NCBI GenBank assembly: GCA_964057225.1
Contig: OZ059897.1
Coordinates: 2,418,001-2,482,000 of the forward strand
From: Auanema rhodensis
Lineage: Eukaryota; Nematoda; Chromadorea; Rhabditida; Rhabditidae
Direction: 5' to 3'
DNA: 64,000 nucleotides
The notes beneath the pieces were generated by a model, which worked only from the letters and a program-made list of their open reading frames with translations, did no database searches and was not told where the DNA came from. Position numbers and translations under genes: made by a program. Shown one piece after another: positions 10,180 to 23,667 of the stretch. Numbering within the stretch: position 1 is the stretch's first letter; every line of letters begins with the position of its first letter.

Positions 10180-13100
10180 TTTTTGGAAGCAATGTTGAGT
10201 GTACATGGGAACTCAACATACACTAATGCATTATTTTTCAAACGATCATAACTAATTTTTGTATAGAGCGTTTCTCAATGTAGTATAGTGCATTCGATGC
10301 GAATTTTTAAGCTGCGTTGATCTGTGTTATCAGATTTGAGTTAACTTAAAAATGCACCGAGATATCAACTGATATAGGTTCACACATATATCCTCGATTT
10401 TCACCCTGAAGAAATGATTTTTTCGTTGAATAACATTGTCCATCGTCTTTGCCTTAAAAAAAGAAATCCAAAAACTCCTACTTTTTGTGAAATTATTTAG
10501 AAATTTTTCGGGAAAATTTTTGTCACAATGTTTTTGGAAGCAATGTTGAGTGTACATGGGAACTCAACATACACTAATGCATTATTTTTCAAACGATCAT
10601 AACTAATTTTTGTATAGAGCGTTTCTCAATGTAGTATAGTGCATTCGATGCGGATTTTTAAGCTGCGTTGATCTGTGTTATCAGATTTGAGTTAACTTAA
10701 AAATGCACCGAGATATCAACTGATATAGGTTCACACATATATCCTCGATTTTCACCCTGAAGAAATGATTTTTTCGTTGAATAACATTGTCCATCGTCTT
10801 TGCCTTAAAAAAAGAAATCCAAAAACTCCTACTTTTTGTGAAATTATTTAGAAATTTTTCGGGAAAATTTTTGTCACAATGTTTTTGGAAGCAATGTTGG
10901 GTGTACATGGGAACTCAACATACACTAATGCATTATTTTTCAAACGATCATAACTAATTTTTGTATAGAGCGTTTCTCATTGTAGTATAGTGCATTCGAT
11001 GCGGATTTTTAAGCTGCGTTGATCTGTGTTATCAGATTTGCGCTAGCTTAAAAATGCACCGAGATATCAACTGATATATGTTCACACTTATATCCTCGAT
11101 TTTCACCCTGAAGAAATGATTTTTTCGTTGAATAACATTGTCCATCATCTTTGTCTTGAAAAAAGGAATCTAAAAACATCTACTTTTTGTGAAATTATTT
11201 AGAAATTTTTCGGGAAAATTTTTGTCAAAATGTTTTTGGAAGCAATGTTGAGTGTACATGGAAACTCAACATACACTAATGCATTATTTTTCAAACGATC
11301 ATAACTAATTTTTGTATGGAGCGTTTCTCAATGTAGTATAGTGCATTCGATGCGGATTTTTAAGCTGCGTTGATCTGTGTTATCAGATTTGCGCTAGCTT
11401 AAAAATGCACCGAGTAATCAACTGATATAGGTTCACACTTATATCCTCGATTTTCACCCTAAAGAATTAATTTTTTCGTTGAATAACATTGTCCATCGTC
11501 TTTGCCTTGAAAAAAGAAATCTAAAAACTCCTACTTTTTGTAAAATTATTTAGAAATTTTTCGGGAAAATTTTTGTCACAATGTTTTTGGAAGCAATGTT
11601 GAGTGTACATGGGAACTCAACATACACTAATGCATTATTTTTCAAACGATCATAACTAATTTTTGTATAGAGCGTTTCTTAATGTAGTATAGTGCATTCG
11701 ATGCGGATTTTTAAGCTGCGTTGATCTGTGTTATCAGATTTGAGTTAACTTAAAAATGCACCGAGATATCAACTGATATATGTTCACACTTATATCCTCG
11801 ATTTTCACCCTGAAGAAATGATTTTTTCGTTGAATAACATTGTCCATCGTCTTTGCCTTAAAAAAAGAAATCCAAAAACTCCTACTTTTTGTGAAATTAT
11901 TTAGAAATTTTTCGGGAAAATTTTTGTCACAATGTTTTTGGAAGCAATGTTGAGTGTACATGGGAACTCAACATACACTAATGCATTATTTTTCAAACGA
12001 TCATAACTAATTTTTGTATAGAGCGTTTCTCAATGTAGTATAGTGCATTCGATGCGGATTTTTAAGCTGCGTTGATCTGTGTTATCAGATTTGAGTTAAC
12101 TTAAAAATGCACCGAGATATCAACTGATATAGGTTCACACATATATCCTCGATTTTCACCCTGAAGAAATGATTTTTTCGTTGAATAACATTGTCCATCG
12201 TCTTTGCCTTAAAAAAAGAAATCCAAAAACTCCTACTTTTTGTGAAATTATTTAGAAATTTTTCGGGAAAATTTTTGTCACAATGTTTTTGGAAGCAATG
12301 TTGGGTGTACATGGGAACTCAACATACACTAATGCATTATTTTTCAAACGATCATAACTAATTTTTGTATAGAGCGTTTCTCATTGTAGTATAGTGCATT
12401 CGATGCGGATTTTTAAGCTGCGTTGATCTGTGTTATCAGATTTGCGCTAGCTTAAAAATGCACCGAGATATCAACTGATATATGTTCACACTTATATCCT
12501 CGATTTTCACCCTGAAGAAATGATTTTTTCGTTGAATAACATTGTCCATCATCTTTGTCTTGAAAAAAGGAATCTAAAAACATCTACTTTTTGTGAAATT
12601 ATTTAGAAATTTTTCGGGAAAATTTTTGTCAAAATGTTTTTGGAAGCAATGTTGAGTGTACATGGAAACTCAACATACACTAATGCATTATTTTTCAAAC
12701 GATCATAACTAATTTTTGTATGGAGCGTTTCTCAATGTAGTATAGTGCATTCGATGCGGATTTTTAAGCTGCGTTGATCTGTGTTATCAGATTTGCGCTA
12801 GCTTAAAAATGCACCGAGTAATCAACTGATATAGGTTCACACTTATATCCTCGATTTTCACCCTAAAGAATTAATTTTTTCGTTGAATAACATTGTCCAT
12901 CGTCTTTGCCTTGAAAAAAGAAATCTAAAAACTCCTACTTTTTGTAAAATTATTTAGAAATTTTTCGGGAAAATTTTTGTCACAATGTTTTTGGAAGCAA
13001 TGTTGAGTGTACATGGGAACTCAACATACACTAATGCATTATTTTTCAAACGATCATAACTAATTTTTGTATAGAGCGTTTCTTAATGTAGTATAGTGCA

Positions 13101-13338
13101 TTCGATGCGGATTTTTAAGCTGCGTTGATCTGTGTTATCAGATTTGAGTTAACTTAAAAATGCACCGAGATATCAACTGATATATGTTCACACTTATATC
13201 CTCGATTTTCACCCTGAAGAAATGATTTTTTCGTTGAAAAACATTGTCCATCGTATTCGTTTTGAAAAAAGAAATCTAAAAACATCTACTTTTTGTGAAA
13301 TTATTTAGAAATTTTTCGGGAAAATTTTTGTCAAAATG
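10180..13338 (+). repeat. Tetramer tandem duplication, 1404 bp (M31-M34 / M35-M38)
   Basis: Rare markers recur exactly 1404 bp apart: 'ttgggtgtac' (near 10898 and 12302), 'ccatcatctttgtc' (near 11142 and 12546), 'catggaaact' (M33 and M37) and 'ccctaaag' with 'ttttgtaaaa' (M33 and M37). The A/B chimeric copies M30, M31, M34 and M35 combine the B-type 'gaaatgatt' with A-type 'ctttgcc', 'gaaatcc' and 'ctcct', and carry 'ccttaaaaaa'. M38 keeps the M34 5' half ('cttaatg') but ends like M15 ('gtattcgtttt'), which places the right duplication junction inside M38. Confidence 0.85.
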
Positions 13339-15945
13339 TTTTTGGAAGCAATGTTGAGTGTACATGGGAACTCAACATACACTAATGCATTATTTTTCAA
13401 ACGATCATAACTAATTTTTGTATAGAGCGTTTCTCAATGTAGTATAGTGCATTCGATGCGGATTTTTAAGCTGCGTTGATCTGTGTTATTAGATTTCAGT
13501 TAGCTTAAAAATGCACCGAGATATCAACTGATATATGTTCACACTTATATCCTCGATTTTCACCCTGAAGAAATGATTTTTTCGTTGAATAACATTGTCC
13601 ATCGTCTTCGTCTTGAAAAAAGGAATCTAAAAACATCTACTTTTTGTGAAATTATTCAGAAATTTTTCGGGAAAATTTTTGTCAAAATGTTTTTGGAAGC
13701 AATGTTGAGTGTACATGGGAACTCAACATACACTAATGCATTATTTTTCAAACGATCATAACTAATTTTTGTATAAAGCGTTTCTCAATGTAGTATAGTG
13801 CATTCGATGCGGATTTTTAAGCTGCGTTGATCTGTGTTATCAGATTTGAGTTAACTTAAAAATGCACCGAGTAATCAACTGATATAGGTTCACACTTATA
13901 TCCTCGATTTTCACCCTAAAGAATTAATTTTTTCGTTGAATAACATTGTCCATCGTCTTTGCCTTGAAAAAAGAAATCTAAAAACTCCTACTTTTTGTAA
14001 AATTATTTAGAAATTTTTCGGGAAAATTTTTGTCAAAATGTTTTTGGAAGCAATGTTGAGTGTACATGGGAACTCTACATACACTAATGCATTATTTTTC
14101 AAACGATCATAACTAATTTTTGTATAGAGCGTTTCTTAATGTAGTATAGTGCATTCGATGCGGATTTTTAAGCTGCGTTGATCTGTGTTATCAGATTTGA
14201 GTTAGCTTAAAAATGCACCGAGATATCAACTGATATATGTTCACACTTATATCCTCGATTTTCACCCTGAAGAAATGATTTTTTCGTTGAATGACATTGT
14301 CCATCGTCTTTGCCTTGAAAAAAGAAATCTAAAAACTCCTACTTTTTGTAAAATTATTTAGAAATTTTTCGGGAAAATTTTTGTCAAAATGTTTTTGGAA
14401 GCAATGTTGAGTGTACATGGGAACTCAACATACACTAATGCATTATTTTTCAAACGATCATAACTAATTTTTGTATAGAGCGTTTCTCAATGTAGTATAG
14501 TGCATTCGATGCGGATTTTTAAGCTGCGTTGATCTGTGTTATCAGATTTGAGTTAACTTAAAAATGCACCGAGATATCAACTGATATATGTTCACACTTA
14601 TATCCTCGATTTTCACCCTGAAGAAATGATTTTTTCGTTGAAAAACATTGTCCATCGTATTCGTTTTGAAAAAAGAAATCTAAAAACATCTACTTTTTGT
14701 GAAATTATTTAGAAATTTTTCGGGAAAATTTTTGTCAAAATGTTTTTGGAAGCAATGTTGAGTGTACATGGGAACTCAACATACACTAATGCATTATTTT
14801 TCAAACGATCATAACTAATTTTTGTATAGAGCGTTTCTCATTGTAGTATAGTGCATTCGATGCGGATTTTCAAGCTGCGTCGATCTGTGTTATCAGATTT
14901 GAGTTAACTTAAAAATGCACCGAGATATCAACTGATATAGGTTCACACTTGTATCCTCGATTTTCACCCTGAAGAAATGATTTTTTCGTTGAAAAACATT
15001 GTCCATCGTATTCGTCTTGAAAAAAGGAATCTAAAAACATCTACTTTTTGTGAAATTATTTAGAAATTTCTCGGGAAAATTTTTGTCAAAATGTTTTTGG
15101 AAGCAATGTTGAGTGTACATGGGAACTCAACATACACTAATGCATTATTTTTCAAACGATCATAACTAATTTTTGTATAGAGCGTTTCTCATTGTAGTAT
15201 AGTGCATTCGATGCGGATTTTTAAGCTGCGTTGATCTGTGTTATCAGATTTGAGTTAACTTAAAAATGCACCGAGATATCAACTGATATAGGTTCACACA
15301 TATATCCTCGATTTTCACCCTGAAGAAATGATTTTTTCGTTGAAAAACATTGTCCATCGTCTTCGTCTTGAAAAAAGGAATCTAAAAACATCTACTTTTT
15401 GTGAAATTATTCAGAAATTTTTCGGGAAAATTTTTGTCAAAATGTTTTTGGAAGCAATGTTGAGTGTACATGGGAACTCAACATACACTAATGCATTATT
15501 TTTCAAACGATCATAACTAATTTTTGTATAGAGCGTTTCTTAATGTAGTATAGTGCATTCGATGCGGATTTTTAAGCTGCGTTGATCTGTGTTATCAGAT
15601 TTGAGTTAACTTAAAAATGCACCGAGATATCAACTGATATATGTTCACACTTATATCCTCGATTTTCACCCTGAAGAAATGATTTTTTCGTTGAAAAACA
15701 TTGTCCATCGTATTCGTTTTGAAAAAAGAAATCTAAAAACATCTACTTTTTGTGAAATTATTTAGAAATTTTTCGGGAAAATTTTTGTCAAAATGTTTTT
15801 GGAAGCAATGTTGAGTGTACATGGGAACTCAACATACACTAATGCATTATTTTTCAAACGATCATAACTAATTTTTGTATAGAGCGTTTCTCAATGTAGT
15901 ATAGTGCATTCGATGCGGATTTTTAAGCTGCGTTGATCTGTGTTA
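13339..15945 (+). repeat. Heptamer-like segment (M39 to mid-M46)
   Basis: The run M38-M39-M40-M41-M42-M43-M44 is partly repeated from M45 onward (M45 equals M38, M46 nearly equals M39, M48 equals M40), suggesting an older 7-monomer period interrupted by the insertion of M47. Marker variants are 'ttagatttcag' (M39), 'gtataaagc' with 'ccctaaag' (M40), 'gaatgac' plus 'ctttgcc' (M41) and 'gtattcgtttt' (M42). M41 has the private 'ctctacat', which breaks the dyad arm. Confidence 0.6.
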
Positions 15946-18603
15946 TTAGATTTCAGTTAGCTTAAAAATGCACCGAGATATCAACTGATATATGTTCACA
16001 CTTATATCCTCGATTTTCACCCTGAAGAAATGATTTTTTCGTTGAATAACATTGTCCATCGTCTTCGTCTTGAAAAAAGGAATCTAAAAACATCTACTTT
16101 TTGTGAAATTATTTAGAAATTTTTCGGGAAAATTTTTGTCAAAATGTTTTTGGAAGCAATGTTGAGTGTACTTGGGAACTCAACATACACTAATGCATTA
16201 TTTTTCAAACGATCATAACTAATTTTTGTATAAAGCGTTTCACAATGTAGTATAGTGCATTCGATGCGGATTTTTAAGCTGCGTTGATCTGTGTTATCAG
16301 ATTTGAGTTAACTTAAAAATGCACCGAGATATCAACTGATATATGTTCACACTTATATCCTCGATTTTCACCCTGAAGAAATGATTTTTTCGTTGAATGA
16401 CATTGTCCATCGTCTTCGTCTTGAAAAAAGGAATCTAAAAACATCTACTTTTTGTGAAATTATTTAGAAATTTTTCGGGAAAATTTTTGTCAAAATGTTT
16501 TTGGAAGCAATGTTGAGTGTACATGGGAACTCAACATACACTAATGCATTATTTTTCAAACGATCATAACTAATTTTTGTATAAAGCGTTTCTCAATGTA
16601 GTATAGTGCATTCGATGCGGATTTTTAAGCTGCGTTGATCTGTGTTATCAGATTTGAGTTAACTTAAAAATGCACCGAGTAATCAACTGATATAGGTTCA
16701 CACTTATATCCTCGATTTTCACCCTAAAGAATTAATTTTTTCGTTGAATAACATTGTCCATCGTCTTTGCCTTGAAAAAAGAAATCTAAAAACTCCTACT
16801 TTTTGTAAAATTATTTAGAAATTTTTCGGGAAAATTTTTGTCAAAATGTTTTTGGAAGCAATGTTGAGTGTACATGGGAACTCAACATACACTAATGCAT
16901 TATTTTTCAAACGATCATAACTAATTTTTGTATAGAGCGTTTCTTAATGTAGTATAATGCATTCGATGCGGATTTTTAAGCTGCGTTGATCTGTGTTATC
17001 AGATTTGAGTTAGCTTAAAAATGCACCGAGATATCAACTGATATATGTTCACACTTATATCCTCGATTTTCACCCTGAAGAAATGATTTTTTCGTTGAAA
17101 AACATTGTCCATCGTATTCGTTTTGAAAAAAGAAATCTAAAAACATCTACTTTTTGTGAAATTATTTAGAAATTTTTCGGGAAAATTTTTGTCAAAATGT
17201 TTTTGGAAGCAATGTTGAGTGTACATGGGAACTCAACATACACTAATGCATTATTTTTCAAACGATCATAACTAATTTTTGTATAGAGCGTTTCTCAATG
17301 TAGTATAGTGCATTCGATGCGGATTTTTAAGCTGCGTTGATCTGTGTTATTAGATTTCAGTTAGCTTAAAAATGCACCGAGATATCAACTGATATATGTT
17401 CACACTTATATCCTCGATTTTCACCCTGAAGAAATGATTTTTTCGTTGAATAACATTGTCCATCGTCTTCGTCTTGAAAAAAGGAATCTAAAAACATCTA
17501 CTTTTTGTGAAATTATTTAGAAATTTTTCGGGAAAATTTTTGTCAAAATGTTTTTGGAAGCAATGTTGAGTGTACTTGGGAACTCAACATACACTAATGC
17601 ATTATTTTTCAAACGATCATAACTAATTTTTGTATAAAGCGTTTCACAATGTAGTATAGTGCATTCGATGCGGATTTTTAAGCTGCGTTGATCTGTGTTA
17701 TCAGATTTGAGTTAACTTAAAAATGCACCGAGATATCAACTGATATATGTTCACACTTATATCCTCGATTTTCACCCTGAAGAAATGATTTTTTCGTTGA
17801 ATGACATTGTCCATCGTCTTCGTCTTGAAAAAAGGAATCTAAAAACATCTACTTTTTGTGAAATTATTTAGAAATTTTTCGGGAAAATTTTTGTCAAAAT
17901 GTTTTTGGAAGCAATGTTGAGTGTACATGGGAACTCAACATACACTAATGCATTATTTTTCAAACGATCATAACTAATTTTTGTATAAAGCGTTTCTCAA
18001 TGTAGTATAGTGCATTCGATGCGGATTTTTAAGCTGCGTTGATCTGTGTTATCAGATTTGAGTTAACTTAAAAATGCACCGAGTAATCAACTGATATAGG
18101 TTCACACTTATATCCTCGATTTTCACCCTAAAGAATTAATTTTTTCGTTGAATAACATTGTCCATCGTCTTTGCCTTGAAAAAAGAAATCTAAAAACTCC
18201 TACTTTTTGTAAAATTATTTAGAAATTTTTCGGGAAAATTTTTGTCAAAATGTTTTTGGAAGCAATGTTGAGTGTACATGGGAACTCAACATACACTAAT
18301 GCATTATTTTTCAAACGATCATAACTAATTTTTGTATAGAGCGTTTCTTAATGTAGTATAATGCATTCGATGCGGATTTTTAAGCTGCGTTGATCTGTGT
18401 TATCAGATTTGAGTTAGCTTAAAAATGCACCGAGATATCAACTGATATATGTTCACACTTATATCCTCGATTTTCACCCTGAAGAAATGATTTTTTCGTT
18501 GAATGACATTGTCCATCGTCTTTGCCTTGAAAAAAGAAATCTAAAAACTCCTACTTTTTGTAAAATTATTTAGAAATTTTTCGGGAAAATTTTTGTCAAA
18601 ATG
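15796..18603 (+). repeat. Nested tetramer duplication M46-M49 / M50-M53 (1404 bp each)
   Basis: M50, M51 and M52 repeat M46, M47 and M48, including 'gtacttggg' and 'gtttcacaatg' (M47, M51) and 'gtataaagc' with 'ccctaaag' (M48, M52). M49 and M53 share their 5' part ('cttaatg', 'gtataatgc') but differ downstream ('gaaaaac' and 'gtattcgtttt' against 'gaatgac' and 'ctttgcc'), so the junction lies inside M49 between about monomer positions 166 and 250. The same pair is present in the second 22-mer copy at 23518-26325, so this event preceded the 22-mer duplication. Confidence 0.85.
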
Positions 18604-21600
18604 TTTTTGGAAGCAATGTTGAGTGTACATGGGAACTCAACATACACTAATGCATTATTTTTCAAACGATCATAACTAATTTTTGTATAGAGCGTTTCTC
18701 AATGTAGTATAGTGCATTCGATGCGGATTTTTAAGCTGCGTTGATCTGTGTTATCAGATTTGAGTTAACTTAAAAATGCACCGAGATATCAACTGATATA
18801 TGTTCACACTTATATCCTCGATTTTCACCCTGAAGAAATGATTTTTTCGTTGAAAAACATTGTCCATCGTATTCGTTTTGAAAAAAGAAATCTAAAAACA
18901 TCTACTTTTTGTGAAATTATTTAGAAATTTTTCGGGAAAATTTTTGTCAAAATGTTTTTGGAAGCAATGTTGAGTGTACATGGGAACTCAACATACACTA
19001 ATGCATTATTTTTCAAACGATCATAACTAATTTTTGTATAGAGCGTTTCTCATTGTAGTATAGTGCATTCGATGCGGATTTTTAAGCTGCGTTGATCTGT
19101 GTTATCAGATTTGAGTTAACTTAAAAATGCACCGAGATATCAACTGATATAGGTTCACACATATATCCTCGATTTTCACCCTGAAGAAATGATTTTTTCG
19201 TTGAAAAACATTGTCCATCGTCTTCGTCTTGAAAAAAGGAATCTAAAAACATCTACTTTTTGTGAAATTATTCAGAAATTTTTCGGGAAAATTTTTGTCA
19301 AAATGTTTTTGGAAGCAATGTTGAGTGTACATGGGAACTCAACATACACTAATGCATTATTTTTCAAACGATCATAACTAATTTTTGTATAGAGCGTTTC
19401 TCAATGTAGTATAGTGCATTCGATGCGGATTTTTAAGCTGCGTTGATCTGTGTTATCAGATTTGAGTTAGCTTAAAAATGCACCGAGATATCAACTGATA
19501 TTTGTTCACACTTATATCCTCGATTTTCACCCTGAAGAATTAATTTTTTCGTTGAATAACATTGTCCATCGTCTTTGCCTTGAAAAAAGAAATCTAAAAA
19601 CTCCTACTTTTTGTGAAATTGTTTAGAAATTTTTCGGGAAAATTTTTGTCACAATGTTTTTGGAAGCAATGTTGAGTGTACATGGGAACTCAGCATACAC
19701 TAATGCATTATTTTTCAAACGATCATAACTAATCTTTGTATAGAGCGTTTCTCAATGTAGTAAAGTGCATTCGATGCGGATTTTTAAGCTGCGTTGATCT
19801 GTGTTATCAGATTTGAGCTAGCTTAAAAATGCACCGAGATATCAACTGATATATGTTCACACTTATATCCTCGATTTTCACCCTGAAGAAATGATTTTTT
19901 CGTTGAATAACATTGTCATTTGTCTTCGTCTTGAAAAAAGGAATCTAAAAACATCTACTTGTTGTGAAATTATTTAGAAATTTTTCGGGAAAATTTTTGT
20001 CAAAATGTTTTTGGAAGCAATGTTGAGTGTACATGGGAAGTCAACATACACTAATGCATTATTTTTCAAACGATCATAACTAATTTTTGTATAGAGCGTT
20101 TCTCATTGTAGTATAGTGCATTCGATGCGGATTTTTAAGCTGCGTTGATCTGTGTTATCAGATTTGCGCTAGCTTAAAAATGCACCGAGTAATCAACTGA
20201 TATAGGTTCACACTTATATCCTCGATTTTCACCCTGAAGAATTAATTTTTTCGTTGAATAACATTGTCCATCGTCTTCGCCTTGAAAAAAGAAATCCAAA
20301 AACTCCTACTTTTTGTGAAATTATTTAGAAATTTTTCGGGAAAATTTTTGTCACAATGTTTTTGGAAGCAATGTTGAGTGTACATGGGAACTCAGCATAC
20401 ACTAATGCATTATTTTTCAAACGATCATAACTAATTTTTGTATAGAGCGTTTCTCATTGTAGTATAATGCATTCGATGCGGATTTTTAAGCTGCGTTGAT
20501 CTGTGTTATCAGATTTGAGTTAACTTAAAAATGCACCGAGATATCAACTGATATATGTTCACACTTATATCCTCGATTTTCACCCTGAAGAAATGATTTT
20601 TTCGTTGAATAACATTGTCCATCGTCTTCGTCTTGAAAAAAGGAATCTAAAAACATCTACTTTTTGTGAAATTATTTAGAAATTTTTCGGGAAAATTTTT
20701 GTCAAAATGTTTTTGGAAGCAATGTTGAGTGTACATGGGAACTCAACATACACTAATGCATTATTTTTCAAACGATCATAACTAATTTTTGTATAGAGCG
20801 TTTCTCATTGTAGTATAATGCATTCGATGCGGATTTTTAAGCTGCGTTGATCTGTGTTATCAGATTTGAGTTAACTTAAAAATGCACCGAGATATCAACT
20901 GATATAGGTTCACACATATATCCTCGATTTTCAACCTGAAGAAATGATTTTTTCGTTGAAAAACATTGTCCATCGTCTTCGTCTTGAAAAAAGGAATCTA
21001 AAAACATCTACTTTTTGTGAAATTATTCAGAAATTTTTCGGGAAAATTTTTGTCAAAATGTTTTTGGAAGCAATGTTGAGTGTACATGGGAACTCAACAT
21101 ACACTAATGCATTATTTTTCAAACGATCATAACTAATTTTTGTATAGAGCGTTTCTCAATGTAGTATAGTGCATTCGATGCGGATTTTTAAGCTGCGTTG
21201 ATCTGTGTTATCAGATTTGAGTTAGCTTAAAAATGCACCGAGATATCAACTGATATTTGTTCACACTTATATCCTCGATTTTCACCCTGAAGAATTAATT
21301 TTTTCGTTGAATAACATTGTCCATCGTCTTTGCCTTGAAAAAAGAAATCTAAAAACTCCTACTTTTTGTGAAATTGTTTCGAAATTTTTCGGGAAAATTT
21401 TTGTCACAATGTTTTTGGAAGCAATGTTGAGTGTACATGGGAACTCAGCATACACTAATGCATTATTTTTCAAACGATCATAACTAATCTTTGTATAGAG
21501 CGTTTCTCAATGTAGTATAGTGCATTCGATGCGGATTTTTAAGCTGCGTTGATCTGTGTTATCAGATTTGCGCTAGCTTAAAAATGCACCGAGATATCAA

Positions 21601-23667
21601 CTGATATATGTTCACACTTATATCCTCGATTTTCACCCTGAAGAAATGATTTTTTCGTTGAATAACATTGTCATTTGTCTTCGTCTTGAAAAAAGGAATC
21701 TAAAAACATCTACTTGTTGTGAAATTATTTAGAAATTTTTCGGGAAAATTTTTGTCAAAATGTTTTTGGAAGCAATGTTGAGTGTACATGGGAACTCAAC
21801 ATACACTAATGCATTATTTTTCAAACGATCATAACTAATTTTTGTATAGAGCGTTTCTCATTGTAGTATAGTGCATTCGATGCGGATTTTTAAGCTGCGT
21901 TGATCTGTGTTATCAGATTTGCGCTAGCTTAAAAATGCACCGAGTAATCAACTGATATAGGTTCACACTTATATCCTCGATTTTCACCCTGAAGAATTAA
22001 TTTTTTCGTTGAATAACATTGTCCATCGTCTTCGCCTTGAAAAAAGAAATCCAAAAACTCCTACTTTTTGTGAAATTATTTAGAAATTTTTCGGGAAAAT
22101 TTTTGTCACAATGTTTTTGGAAGCAATGTTGAGTGTACATGGGAACTCAGCATACACTAATGCATTATTTTTCAAACGATCATAACTAATTTTTGTATAG
22201 AGCGTTTCTCAATGTAGCATAGTGCATTCGATGCGGATTTTTATGCTGCGTTGATCTGTGTTATCAGATTTCAGTTAGCTTGAAAATGCACCGAGATATC
22301 AACTGATATATGTTCACACTTATATCCTCGATTTTCACCCTGAAGAAATGATTTTTTCGTTGAAAAACATTGTCCTTCGTATTCGTCTTGAAAAAAGAAA
22401 TCTAAAAACATCTACTTTTTGTGAAATTATTTAGAAATTTTTCGGGAAAATTTTTGTCAAAATGTTTTTGGAAGCAATGTTGAGTGTACATGGGAACTCA
22501 ACATACACTAATGCATTATTTTTCAAACGATCATAACTAATTTTTGTATAGAGCGTTTCTCATTGTAGTATAGTGCATTCGATGCGGATTTTCAAGCTGC
22601 GTTGATCTGTGTTATCAGATTTGAGTTAACTTAAAAATGCACCGAGATATCAACTGATATAGGTTCACACTTGTATCCTCGATTTTCACCCTGAAGAAAT
22701 GATTTTTTCGTTGAAAAACATTGTCCATCGTATTCGTCTTGAAAAAAGGAATCTAAAAACATCTACTTTTTGTGAAATTATTTAGAAATTTTTCGGGAAA
22801 ATTTTTGTCAAAATGTTTTTGGAAGCAATGTTGAGTGTACAGGGGAACTCAACATACACTAATGCATTATTTTTCAAACGATCATAACTAATTTTTGTAT
22901 AGAGCGTTTCTCAATGTAGTATAGTGCATTCGATGCGGATTTTTAAGCTGCGTTGATCTGTGTTATCAGATTTGAGTTAACTTAAAAATGCACCGAGATA
23001 TCAACTGATATAGGTTCACACTTATATCCTCGATTTTCACCCTGAAGAAATGATTTTTTCGTTGAATAACATTGTCCATCGTCTTCGTCTTAAAAAAAGG
23101 AATCTAAAAACATCTACTTTTTGTGAAATTATTTAGAAATTTTTCGGGAAAATTTTTGTCAAAATGTTTTTGGAAGCAATGTTGAGTGTACATGGGAACT
23201 CAACATACACTTATGCATTATTTTTCAAACGATCATAACTAATTTTTGTATAGAGCGTTTCTCAATGTAGTATAGTGCATTCGATGCGGATTTCTAAGCT
23301 GCGTTGATCTGTGTTATCAGATTTGAGTTAGCTTAAAAATGCACCGAGATATCAACTGATATAGGTTCACACTTATATCCTCGATTTTCACCCTGAAGAA
23401 TTAATTTTTTCGTTGAATAACATTGTCCATCGTCTTCGCCTTGAAAAAAGAAATCCAAAAACTCCTACTTTTTGTGAAATTATTTAGAAATTTTTCGGGA
23501 AAATTTTTGTCAAAATGTTTTTGGAAGCAATGTTGAGTGTACATGGGAACTCAACATACACTAATGCATTATTTTTCAAACGATCATAACTAATTTTTGT
23601 ATGGAGCGTTTCCCAATGTAGTATAGTGCATTCGATGCGGATTTTTAAGCTGCGTTGATCTGTGTTA
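15946..23667 (+). repeat. 22-monomer (7722-bp) block, copy 1
   Basis: From mid-M46 to mid-M68 the order of variant monomers is the same as in the next 8.4 kb. Markers offset by 7722 bp include 'gtacttggg' (near 16170 and 23893), 'catttgtcttcg' with 'cttgttgtg' (M57 and M79), 'gggaagtc' (M58 and M80), 'gtaaagtgc' (M57 and M79) and 'gtagcatag' with 'tttatgc' (M64 and M86). Nested inside are a 4-mer duplication (M46-M49 / M50-M53) and a 5-mer duplication (M55-M59 / M60-M64). The end points are inferred to within about 50 bp from where copy-specific markers change. Confidence 0.85.
18955..22464 (+). repeat. Nested pentamer duplication M55-M59 / M60-M64 (1755 bp each)
   Basis: M60-M63 repeat M55-M58 at an offset of 1755 bp: the 'attcag' B-type copy, then the 'gatatttg' A-type copy, then the 'catttgtcttcg' copy, then the 'gcgctagc/cttcgcc' copy. 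M59 and M64 agree only at the start ('cagcat'). M61 carries 'gtttcgaaa' where M56 has 'gtttagaaa'. The same arrangement recurs at 26677-30186 in the second 22-mer copy. Confidence 0.8.

Noticed and set aside
10330-10557. Minus-strand 75-codon open frames at 10330, 10681, 11734 and 12085
   Set aside because: They exist only in four A/B chimeric monomers related by tandem duplication. They are a side effect of mixed variants, not a conserved gene.
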